Counted from the first letter of the stretch, positions 1-5,262 are shown. The stretch is 10,289 bases of DNA from Defluviicoccus vanus (GCF_014672695.1 NZ_CP053923.1:1507096-1517384), one strand, 5' to 3'. Notes: generated from the letters alone by a model not told the origin. Program-made: numbers and translations.

Positions 1-666
1 CCGGGGGCGCGGCTGGCGGTCATCGACACCGCCGCGGATACCTTTGGTGGCGACGAACTCCGGCGCGCGGAGGTTCGACAGTTCATCGCGTCGTGCCTCG
101 GCCGGCTAGCTCGCGAGATTGACGGCGCGGTGCTGCTGCTGGCGCACCCGAGCCTGTCCGGCCTGAAATCCGGCGAGGGGACGGGGGCGTCGACGGCATG
201 GAGCAACACCGTACGTTCGCGGCTGTATCTGAGTCGGCCCGAAGCCGAAGAAGGCGCGCAGATTGACGAGGATCTGCGAATCCTCACTCGCAAGAAAGCC
301 AACTACGCGGCGATCGGCGACGAAATCCGCCTTCGTTGGCAGAACGGCGTGTTCGTCATCGAAGGCGCGCCTTCCGGTAATTTCGTCGAGGCGATCGATC
401 GGCGGAACCACCACCAGGAAGCCGAAGAAGCGTTCCTGTCCTGTCTGGGGGCGGTGATTGAAACCGGGCGTTACGCATCGGCCACGCCCAACAGCACATG
501 CTACGCGCCGAAGATTTTCCTGAAGCTGGACGCCCGGCGTGGCTTCAACAAACAACAACTAGAGCGCGCAATGGAAAGCCTTTTTGCAGCCGGTCGCATC
601 CGCGTCGGACCGCTGAAGACCGGGCACCGGAACATCGTTCAGGCAATCGTGAAGGTAGTAGGATAA
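1..666 (+). CDS. RepA/RecA-like phage replication ATPase (5' truncated by window)
   Basis: The reading frame is open from base 1 and ends at TAA 664-666, giving the last 221 residues. Visible residues 5-9 (LAVID) form a Walker B strand with its catalytic Asp, followed by TAADTFGGDE. Residues 45-51 (LLLAHPS) form the next core strand, followed by a Gly/Ser-rich loop and TAWSNTVRSRLYL. This layout is typical of the AAA_25 / RSF1010 RepA-like hexameric helicase family found in alphaproteobacterial prophages and plasmids, where it acts in replication initiation or DNA unwinding. The last ~85 residues (from about EAEEAFLSCLGAVIE) resemble the C-terminal winged-helix-like tail of such proteins. The Walker A motif must lie upstream of the window. 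The ATPase family call is firm, but the exact role (helicase or recombination ATPase) is inferred. Confidence 0.85.
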   Translation, partial: PGARLAVIDTAADTFGGDELRRAEVRQFIASCLGRLAREIDGAVLLLAHPSLSGLKSGEGTGASTAWSNTVRSRLYLSRPEAEEGAQIDEDLRILTRKKANYAAIGDEIRLRWQNGVFVIEGAPSGNFVEAIDRRNHHQEAEEAFLSCLGAVIETGRYASATPNSTCYAPKIFLKLDARRGFNKQQLERAMESLFAAGRIRVGPLKTGHRNIVQAIVKVVG

Positions 667-690
667 TGAGACAATTCCCGCTATGCGGTT

Positions 691-775
691 CGTGGCGTGC
701 AGTCCGCGTGCGTTGCGTGCAGTCACCTCGTAAGCCATTGAAAATGCGTCATCAGCTCTGCGTGGCGTGCAGTCC
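691..775 (+). repeat. Three iterated CGTKGCGTGCAGTC repeats (iteron-like)
   Basis: CGTGGCGTGCAGTCC occurs at 691-705 and 761-775, and a one-mismatch copy CGTTGCGTGCAGTC at 711-724. Starts are 20 and 50 bp apart, roughly on one helical face. They sit directly downstream of a RepA-like replication gene in DNA with no credible ORF. Iterated protein-binding sites (origin iterons or repressor operators) are a reasonable reading, but this is inference. The copies are direct repeats in one orientation and are too few and unevenly spaced to be CRISPR. Confidence 0.45.
724..741 (+). repeat. 18 bp direct repeat, copy 1
   Basis: CACCTCGTAAGCCATTGA is identical to bases 1762-1779, about 1 kb downstream. 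Both copies are non-coding. Together they bracket the two small genes at 848-1600. The first base overlaps the second iteron-like repeat (711-724). Confidence 0.6.
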
Positions 776-823
776 CTATACTACGTATAGGCGGCGCCCT
801 TCAGGGGGCGCGCTCGCCTATAC
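775..823 (+). promoter_or_regulatory. Competing hairpins upstream of a small phage gene (attenuator-like)
   Basis: GTATAGGCG (785-793) pairs perfectly with CGCCTATAC (815-823). Nested inside, GCGCCC (794-799) pairs with GGGCGC (806-811) around a 6-nt loop, giving a long hairpin with a 3-nt bulge. An extra CCTATAC at 775-781 can instead pair with GTATAGG (785-791). The 5' strand therefore has two mutually exclusive partners, the classic geometry of an RNA switch or attenuator. No T-run follows the large hairpin, so it is not an obvious intrinsic terminator. It ends 24 bp before the start of the gene at 848. The pairing is seen in the sequence; the switching function is inferred. Confidence 0.45.
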
Positions 824-847
824 AAGTGGCAGCGCAGCGAGGGTGGC

Positions 848-1105
848 ATGAGCACCACGCCGTCGAGGCTGGAAGCCCTATCGCTGGTGACGACCACGTT
901 CCGCGTCGGCAGACACTATCGCTGCACCATGACCATACCTCGTCCCGAACCGGGTTCGGCGCTGTCGATGGCGTGCGAGTGGGAGCCCTCGACACCGAAG
1001 CGGCTCAACGACCGGGAGATGCGCGACTACCGCCGCGGCCGCAATGCCGCGCTGTCAGAGGTCGCGCGTCTGATTGGGGGCGACGTTATGTGCATCGAGG
1101 TGTGA
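848..1105 (+). CDS. Small conserved phage hypothetical protein (85 aa)
   Basis: ATG at 848 follows a purine-rich GCGAGGG stretch that can serve as a ribosome binding site. The protein is 85 aa, soluble, with no signal peptide or membrane segment. The N-terminal half is beta-rich around FRVGRHYRCTMTI, and the C-terminal half (about residues 48-85: KRLNDREMRDYRRGRN, then ALSEVARLIGGDVMCIEV) looks like an amphipathic helix followed by a strand. I recognise this pattern from small uncharacterised genes next to DUF6362 genes in alphaproteobacterial prophages, but I know of no function. It lies 3 bp upstream of the next gene, so the two are probably co-transcribed. Confidence 0.7.
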   Translation: MSTTPSRLEALSLVTTTFRVGRHYRCTMTIPRPEPGSALSMACEWEPSTPKRLNDREMRDYRRGRNAALSEVARLIGGDVMCIEV

Positions 1106-1108
1106 CCA

Positions 1109-1600
1109 ATGGCCAAGCCCTCATCTCGCGACAATCCGACCCTGGTAGGGAAGCCAAACATGCCTGAGCTGGCCTGGACGCCGAAAGCCGTTGCCGATGC
1201 GCTGGAGGAAGCGGCGCAAACCTTGCGTCGCCTTCCGTCTGTCCGCGTCCGCGGCTACATCAGCGCGTGGCCGCCGATCATTCGCGACTTCTGGGAAGCG
1301 TACGGCTGGCACGATGTGGAAGTGCGACTGGGTCCGCCGGCGCCCGATGCCATCGATCGGATGGATGAGGTGCTGCGGTGGCTGCACTCGCTTGAGCCGA
1401 ACGAGGTTCGGCTGGTCTGGCTCCGCGCCGAGGGCGTGCGGTGGAAGAGCATTGCCCATCGGTTTGGGATGGACCGGTCGACCGCGTGGCGGCACTGGTC
1501 GTGCGCACTGATCAAGGTTGCCGCACACCTGAACGGGACTCGTGCAACAAAAACGTTGCAACAAAATAGACTGCGACAAGAGCACACGAATTTGGCATAA
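1109..1600 (+). CDS. DUF6362 family helix-turn-helix phage protein
   Basis: 163 aa. The conserved region begins at WTPKAVADALEEAAQTLRRL (residues 23-42), followed by SAWPPIIRDFWEAYGW (52-67), AIDRMDEVLRWL (81-92) and a helix-turn-helix-like segment at residues 110-131 (VRWKSIAHRFGMDRSTAWRHW) resembling sigma region 4 or small-terminase DNA-binding helices. This is the DUF6362 layout of alphaproteobacterial phages, and DNA binding is the expected activity; whether it acts as regulator or in packaging is unknown. The start at 1109 has GAGG at 1097-1100, 8 nt upstream. An alternative ATG at 1160, preceded by AGGGAAG, would begin just before the conserved domain and is also plausible. The last ~15 residues are encoded by short tandem repeats and look like an unconserved tail. 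Confidence 0.8.
   Translation: MAKPSSRDNPTLVGKPNMPELAWTPKAVADALEEAAQTLRRLPSVRVRGYISAWPPIIRDFWEAYGWHDVEVRLGPPAPDAIDRMDEVLRWLHSLEPNEVRLVWLRAEGVRWKSIAHRFGMDRSTAWRHWSCALIKVAAHLNGTRATKTLQQNRLRQEHTNLA
1543..1580 (+). repeat. Short tandem repeats (TGCAACAAAA) at the gene's 3' end
   Basis: TGCAACAAAA occurs at 1543-1552 and 1557-1566, with a degenerate TGCGACAAG at 1572-1580, giving a 14-15 bp period. The copies lie inside the last codons of the DUF6362 gene, and the A-rich composition departs from the GC-rich gene body. They could be binding sites or a slippage-derived extension; the sequence alone does not decide. Confidence 0.35.
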
Positions 1601-1601
1601 T

Positions 1602-1615
1602 CAATTCTAGAATTG
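1602..1615. promoter_or_regulatory. 14 bp perfect palindrome (possible operator)
   Basis: CAATTCTAGAATTG is a perfect palindrome beginning two bases after the stop codon of the DUF6362 gene, in an AT-rich patch within otherwise GC-rich DNA. A dimeric repressor site is possible; no clear promoter boxes flank it. Confidence 0.35.
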
Positions 1616-1685
1616 GCGGGTTGCCACTTCTGCTTTGCTTGTCAACCGTGCCGCGTGTAGAGACGATTTCCTGCCGGTTTAGCGT

Positions 1686-1797
1686 CTGCCGCTGAAAGTT
1701 GTGGCATGATGCCATTTGCGTGATGGAATCGGCAGGCGGAAGGAACAGCGGAAATTCTCCGCACCTCGTAAGCCATTGAGACTCTTGGTTCCTTCCG
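1686..1797 (+). ncRNA. Candidate structured RNA element: two adjacent nested stems
   Basis: First domain: CTGCCG (1686-1691) pairs with CGGCAG (1730-1735) and encloses TGGCAT/ATGCCA (1702-1707/1709-1714). Second domain, starting 2 nt later: CGGAAGGAAC (1737-1746) pairs perfectly with GTTCCTTCCG (1788-1797) and encloses GCGGA/TCCGC (1748-1752/1758-1762). The second loop displays the 18 bp repeat shared with 724-741. Two abutting multi-stem domains in a non-coding region suggest a folded leader or small RNA. The inner TGGCAT/ATGCCA arms have a single central base, so they suit a DNA operator better than an RNA loop. I recognise no known riboswitch or sRNA family, and either strand could be the transcribed one. 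Confidence 0.35.
1762..1779 (+). repeat. 18 bp direct repeat, copy 2
   Basis: Exact copy of CACCTCGTAAGCCATTGA (724-741). It lies in the loop of the 10 bp inverted repeat 1737-1746/1788-1797. Each copy has different flanks, so only the 18 bp core is shared. Confidence 0.6.
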
Positions 1798-1877
1798 GGC
1801 ACACAACCTATGCTGGTGGGCATGGCCCGTAAGATCGCCAGCGACAGCCAAGAATTTTGGGAAGCCACCCAAGCCAG

Positions 1878-1900
1878 AAGCCACCCTTCGGCGGTTTTTT
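1878..1900 (+). terminator. Candidate rho-independent terminator
   Basis: AAGCCACC (1878-1885) can pair with GGCGGTTT (1890-1897) around a CTTC tetraloop, with one A-C mismatch and one G-U pair. It merges into a run of six T (1895-1900). The stem is imperfect, so confidence is modest. It would separate the upstream transcript (replication gene to DUF6362) from the methyltransferase gene. Confidence 0.4.
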
Positions 1901-1925
1901 CGGTTTGAATATCAGACGCTTACGC

Positions 1926-2080
1926 TGGACTCCGAGGTGGCTTCCGGGTGGATTTCGGAGTCCACGCGGAAGCCGTTGCGTAGTCGTTGATCCGGCAGAT
2001 AACTTCGGAATCGCAACGAGTTAGCCTGGACTCCAGGTGGCTTCCTGAGTGGATGCGGGAGTCCACCCCGGTTTCCACTC
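1926..2080 (+). repeat. Duplicated 40 bp inverted-repeat element (copies at 1926 and 2027)
   Basis: Copy A has TGGACTCCG (1926-1934) pairing with CGGAGTCCA (1956-1964). Copy B has TGGACTCC (2027-2034) pairing with GGAGTCCA (2058-2065). Both carry AGGTGGCTTCC in the loop (1935-1945, 2035-2045), and the copies align over 40 bp with two compensating indels. In each copy loop bases can also pair downstream in an interleaved, pseudoknot-type arrangement: GGCTTCC 1939-1945 with GGAAGCC 1968-1974 in A, and GAGTGGA 2047-2053 with TCCACTC 2074-2080 in B. The indels shift the frame between copies, which argues against a coding repeat. Confidence 0.6.
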
Positions 2081-2132
2081 CATAGGCGCGCTGAGGCTGC
2101 CGATCGCGCTCACCATCAGCCGTTGGAATCCC

Positions 2133-3440
2133 ATGATGACGCTTCGTTTCCTGCCCGAGCAGATCGAGCAGTGGCCTGTCGCGCGGCTGAAGCCGTATAC
2201 GAAGAACGCGCGCACCCACTCAGACGATCAGATCGCCAAGATTGCCGCGTCGTTGGTCGAGTACGGCTGGACGGCACCGGTGATGGTGGCGGACGATGGC
2301 GAGATCGTCGCCGGCCACGGCCGCCTGTTGGCGGCGCAGCATCTGGGCCTGAACGAGGTGCCGGTGATCCGCCTCGCGCACCTGACGCCGGAGCAGGTGC
2401 GCGCCTACCGCATCGCCGACAACCGGCTGTCCGAGCTTTCCGGCTGGGATGACGAGTTGCTTGCCGCCGAGCTGCACGAGCTGAACGCCGCCGGCTTCGA
2501 TCTGGCACTGACCGGCTTCGAGGGCGAGGACCTGGACCGGTTGCTGGCACCGCTCGACGAGGGCGATGGCCTCGCCGGCGAAGACGTCATTCCCGAGCCA
2601 CCGGTGAACCCGGTGTCACGCCCGGGTGATCTGTGGCTGTTTGGCGAGCATCGGCTTCTGTGCGGGGACTCGACCAAGGGCGCGGACGTGATCCGGGTGA
2701 TGAACGGCGAGAAGGCAATCCTGTTCGCCACCGATCCGCCGTATCTCGTCGACTACGACGGCACCAACCATCCGTCGAAGCAGGGCGGGCCGGATAAGAA
2801 CAAAGATTGGGGCGAGAGCTACGGCATCACCTGGGACGACTCCAGCCAGGGCCCCGAGCTGTACGAAGGCTTCATCAAGGCCGCCGTCGAGCATGCTATT
2901 CTGCCCAACGCCGCCTGGTACTGCTGGCACGCCAGCCGCCGCCAGGCCATGGTCGAAAGCGTGTGGGAGAAGTTCGGCGCCTTCGTCCACCAGCAGATTG
3001 TCTGGGCCAAGGACCGCGGCATCCTGACGCGCTCGTACTACCTCTGGCAGCACGAGCCGTGCTTCTTCGGCTGGCTGAAGGGCCACAAGCCGCCCCGGGT
3101 CTCCGACGACTACCCGAGCACCATCTGGAATATCCCGACCGTCAAGGTCGGCGAGAAGACCGATCACCCGACATCGAAGCCGGCCGAGGTGTTCGCGATC
3201 CCGATGCGCCAGCACGCCAAGCCTGGCGACGTCTGCTACGAGCCGTTCTCGGGGTCGGGCTCGCAGATCATCGCCGGTGAGACCACGGGCCGGCGCGTCT
3301 ACGCGATCGAGATCAGCCCTCAGTATGTCGACGTCGCGGTGAAGCGCTGGCAGACGGCGACCGACAAGACAGCGAAGCTCGAGGGTGACGGCCGCAGCTT
3401 CGACGAGATCGCCGGCGAGCGGCTGCCGCGTGCGGCGTGA
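2133..3440 (+). CDS. ParB-domain beta-class DNA N6-adenine methyltransferase
   Basis: 435 aa if started at ATG 2133; ATG 2136 is equally possible. GTG further upstream at 2049 falls inside a non-coding repeat and is rejected. A weak GGAA at 2125-2128 is the only ribosome-binding signal. Residues ~15-105 form a ParB/sulfiredoxin-like N-terminal domain (NARTHS at 25-30, GHGR at 61-64, IADNRLSE from 95). The methyltransferase domain follows, with catalytic DPPY at 201-204 and the SAM-binding F-x-G-x-G motif (FSGSG) at 372-376. This order (motif IV, recognition region, motif I) defines the beta class. DPPY rather than SPPY favours N6-adenine over N4-cytosine. No restriction endonuclease is adjacent, so it is an orphan phage enzyme, probably for anti-restriction or gene control. 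Its target sequence cannot be read from the protein. Confidence 0.92.
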   Translation: MMTLRFLPEQIEQWPVARLKPYTKNARTHSDDQIAKIAASLVEYGWTAPVMVADDGEIVAGHGRLLAAQHLGLNEVPVIRLAHLTPEQVRAYRIADNRLSELSGWDDELLAAELHELNAAGFDLALTGFEGEDLDRLLAPLDEGDGLAGEDVIPEPPVNPVSRPGDLWLFGEHRLLCGDSTKGADVIRVMNGEKAILFATDPPYLVDYDGTNHPSKQGGPDKNKDWGESYGITWDDSSQGPELYEGFIKAAVEHAILPNAAWYCWHASRRQAMVESVWEKFGAFVHQQIVWAKDRGILTRSYYLWQHEPCFFGWLKGHKPPRVSDDYPSTIWNIPTVKVGEKTDHPTSKPAEVFAIPMRQHAKPGDVCYEPFSGSGSQIIAGETTGRRVYAIEISPQYVDVAVKRWQTATDKTAKLEGDGRSFDEIAGERLPRAA

Positions 3441-3477
3441 GCACTCAAGCGGACGCCGCAGGCGGCAATCGCGGCGG

Positions 3478-3726
3478 ATGTCGCTGGTCGAGGCGATCGC
3501 CAATGTTGCGGTCGGTTATGCTATCGCGGTGCTGACGCAGATCATCGTCTTTCCGCTGTTCGGACTGCAGGTCAGCCTCGGCGACAATCTCGCAATCGGC
3601 GGACTGTTTACCATCGCATCGATCGCTCGTGCGTACACCCTGCGCCGGGCCTTCGAAGCGTTCCGGGCGCACGGCGCCGGAACAATCACCGCCGGGCAGG
3701 TCGCCCGGCGACGTCGATCGTTCTGA
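3478..3726 (+). CDS. Small two-helix membrane protein, DUF7220-like
   Basis: 82 aa from ATG 3478, 37 bp after the methyltransferase stop. Hydrophobic helices span roughly residues 5-29 (ending QIIVFPLFGL) and 37-55 (NLAIGGLFTIASIARAYTL), joined by a short turn and followed by a basic cytoplasmic-looking tail (RRAFEAF, ending RRRRSF). The pattern of two helices, PLFG before the turn and SIARxYxLRR after the second helix, matches the small phage membrane proteins I know as DUF7220. Function is unknown; a role in superinfection exclusion or as an accessory lysis factor would be speculation. The ribosome binding site is poor (AGGCGG 12 nt upstream), consistent with translation coupled to the preceding gene. 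Confidence 0.75.
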   Translation: MSLVEAIANVAVGYAIAVLTQIIVFPLFGLQVSLGDNLAIGGLFTIASIARAYTLRRAFEAFRAHGAGTITAGQVARRRRSF

Positions 3727-3731
3727 GCTTG

Positions 3732-3959
3732 CTATCGCTCGGTTTCTGCAAGCAACCGCCGCTTGAAGTCCTCCGGCGCGGCCACACTGTCGGTGACGGT
3801 CCTGCCGAACCTGAGCGCTCCGTTGCGGCCCACGTAGAAGAACGATCTGTCCGGCCGTTCCAGGGTGATGTACTTGCGGCTTCGGCTGGGGACGATCGTG
3901 CCGCGGCCGGTGGCGACGAGTGCATCGACGAGCCGCTGCTGCAGCGTGGTCTTCGGCAT
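3732..3959 (-). CDS. Small conserved phage/plasmid protein (75 aa)
   Basis: ATG at 3959 is preceded on the minus strand by AAGGAGG with ideal spacing, which fixes the start. The frame extends open upstream into the DUF3489 gene, but that extension is a shadow. The protein has an N-terminal helix (TTLQQRLVDALVATG), then a beta-rich section (KYITLERPDRSFFYVGRNGALRFG) and a C-terminal helix (DFKRRLLAE). I recognise it as a recurrent uncharacterised protein of prophages and plasmids; the FYVGRNGALR motif is its hallmark. It is 11 bp downstream of the DUF3489 gene, clearly in one operon. It ends only 5 bp from the convergent plus-strand membrane-protein gene. Confidence 0.78.
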   Translation of the reverse strand: MPKTTLQQRLVDALVATGRGTIVPSRSRKYITLERPDRSFFYVGRNGALRFGRTVTDSVAAPEDFKRRLLAETER

Positions 3960-3970
3960 CGTCGCCTCCT

Positions 3971-4795
3971 TCACTCGGCCAGCCGGTAGGTGCGCTCGCC
4001 GCCCTGCGGCTTTTCCGAGGTGACGGCGAGCCCGTGCCGCTTCTTCAGCGCGGCGGCAAAGAACCCGCGGCAGGTGTGCCGCTGCCAGCCGGTGGCGGCC
4101 ATGATCTGGGCGATGGTCGCCCCCTCCGGCCGGCGCAGCATCGCGATGACCCGCGCCTCCTTGGTGTTTTCGCGCCGGCCCTGACTGGATTGCCCCGGCT
4201 GGCGTGGCGCGCGTGGCTGCCGCTGGCCTTCGGCCCGCGCGATGGCGGCGCGCACGACGGGCAGGATGTCGTCGGGCTGGGTCCCGCCAGGGCTGTCGAG
4301 TTCGGCTTGCAGCCAGCGCTCGGCGGCGCGGCAGGCGGCGAGCAGCAGCTGCTTCACGCCGACCCGCGTTTCGGTGGTGTCCGGGTCGGCCGCCACGGCG
4401 GCCGTGGTGGCCACCGGCGCGCCTTCGGTCGCATCGGCGAAGTGTCCAGCCGCGGCGTCGTCGCCGGTGCCGCACGTGTCCACGTCCACGGTCTGGGTGC
4501 CTGCGTTCGGCATGGCATCCGCCTCGGCCGGCTCGGCCCGTACTTCGGCGACAAAATTCGCCGGCGCGCAGCCTTCGTCGCGCAAGGCGGCGCGGAAGGC
4601 GGCGGCGTTCAGCCGGCCGCTCAGCAGGCCGTCGGCGGCATCGAAGACGTCCTCGGCGGAAAGGCCGATCTGCGAGGCGTTGCGCTCGATCGCCTTGATC
4701 GCGGTGTGCTTGCTGTTGGGATTGCGGCGCTCGTTCTCCAGTGCGCTCAGGATCTGCGCCAGCTGGGCGAGGCTGAAGGGATACTCGATGCTCAT
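3971..4795 (-). CDS. DUF3489 domain protein
   Basis: 274 aa from ATG 4795. An upstream in-frame ATG at 4864 would add 23 unconserved residues and lacks a ribosome binding site; the chosen start also has only a weak one. Residues 1-75 (from MSIEYPFSLAQLAQIL) form a helical domain, residues ~80-150 are an Ala/Thr/Asp-rich linker, and residues ~207-274 are the DUF3489 domain (NTKEARVIAMLRRPEGATIAQIMAATGWQ and following, ending GERTYRLAE). DUF3489 resembles a winged helix-turn-helix, so DNA binding is likely though not demonstrated for the family as far as I know. It is the middle gene of a three-gene minus-strand block and may be a regulator expressed in the lysogen. Confidence 0.85.
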   Translation of the reverse strand: MSIEYPFSLAQLAQILSALENERRNPNSKHTAIKAIERNASQIGLSAEDVFDAADGLLSGRLNAAAFRAALRDEGCAPANFVAEVRAEPAEADAMPNAGTQTVDVDTCGTGDDAAAGHFADATEGAPVATTAAVAADPDTTETRVGVKQLLLAACRAAERWLQAELDSPGGTQPDDILPVVRAAIARAEGQRQPRAPRQPGQSSQGRRENTKEARVIAMLRRPEGATIAQIMAATGWQRHTCRGFFAAALKKRHGLAVTSEKPQGGERTYRLAE

Positions 4796-4896
4796 CGGTG
4801 GCGTCCCATTATCGGCGCCACGGGATGCGGCGCTTTCTACCACCGCGAGCCCCGAGGCCTGCATAGGGCTCGGAGCGGAGAGAAGCGGCGGTCCGC

Positions 4897-5262
4897 TCAG
4901 CCGGTGATCTCGGCCTCGATGGCGGCATTCATCACCCAGCCCGTGAGGTAGGGCAGGTCGCGCGGGATGCCGTGCTCGCGCTCGGCGCGTTTACCGATGG
5001 TCCAGTTCATCCACCGCTCGACCGCGGCGTCGATCGCCGCCGCGATCGCGAGGCCGGCGAAGGCGCCGTTGGCAACGTCGTCGGCGAAGTGGCGGCCGTG
5101 CCGGCTATCCAAGAAGTCCCGGGCTGCTTCCGGCGTGCAGCCGGTCGCCTGGCCGACGGCTTTCATCGCCAGCGTCCAGGCTTCGCTCTGGTCAGCATGA
5201 TTGCCGATGCTGCCCCAGAAGCCCCAGGCCTGATTGTTGGTCGGCAGGATTGTGATGGTCAT
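4897..5262 (-). CDS. Conserved prophage/plasmid protein of unknown function (121 aa)
   Basis: The conserved product begins MTITILPTNNQAWGFWGSIG, giving a start at 5262; an in-frame ATG at 5301 would add 13 residues without a better ribosome binding site. The family, which I recognise from alphaproteobacterial mobile elements, has invariant-looking stretches NNQAWGFWG near the N-terminus, DFLDSRHGRHFADDV in the middle and GIPRDLPYLTGWV near the C-terminus. It is a soluble, mainly helical protein. The function is not known to me. It heads the minus-strand block and is separated from the DUF3489 gene by 101 bp. Confidence 0.78.
   Translation of the reverse strand: MTITILPTNNQAWGFWGSIGNHADQSEAWTLAMKAVGQATGCTPEAARDFLDSRHGRHFADDVANGAFAGLAIAAAIDAAVERWMNWTIGKRAEREHGIPRDLPYLTGWVMNAAIEAEITG

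Larger units (their letters stand above)
1726..2130. promoter_or_regulatory. GANTC-rich methyltransferase leader
   Basis: GANTC pentamers start at 1726, 1780, 1928, 1958, 2008, 2029, 2059 and 2126, eight in about 405 bp, against roughly 1.6 expected by chance. Only about two were found in the next 1.3 kb of coding sequence. Four lie in the arms of the duplicated hairpins, and the last ends three bases before the ATG at 2133. GANTC is the CcrM methylation site in alphaproteobacteria, where methylation state controls some promoters. I see no convincing -35/-10 pair. Apart from the repeats listed separately, nothing else is visible between 1601 and 2132. Confidence 0.4.

Noticed and set aside
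691..775. Possible CRISPR array
   Set aside because: Only three short repeats with unequal spacing of about 5 and 35 bp, and no cas genes.
1810..1908. 32-codon frame (MLVGMARKIASDSQEFWEAT...)
   Set aside because: No ribosome binding site, no recognised family, and its end overlaps the candidate terminator and the GAAGCCACC repeats.
2049..2132. Upstream GTG extension of the methyltransferase (28 residues)
   Set aside because: The GTG lies inside the duplicated inverted-repeat element and the added residues match nothing in the ParB-like domain.
1601..2132. tRNA gene in the structured gene-free region
   Set aside because: No cloverleaf with T-arm and anticodon stem consensus could be found on either strand.
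3732..4475. 247-codon minus-strand frame extending the 75-aa gene upstream
   Set aside because: The extension overlaps the DUF3489 gene in another frame and is Arg/Ala-rich low complexity. The strong ribosome binding site before ATG 3959 fixes the real start.
3971..4951. 343-codon and 221-codon plus-strand frames over the minus-strand accessory genes
   Set aside because: Arg/Ala/Gly/Ser-rich shadow frames opposite DUF3489 and its neighbour, with no domain signal.
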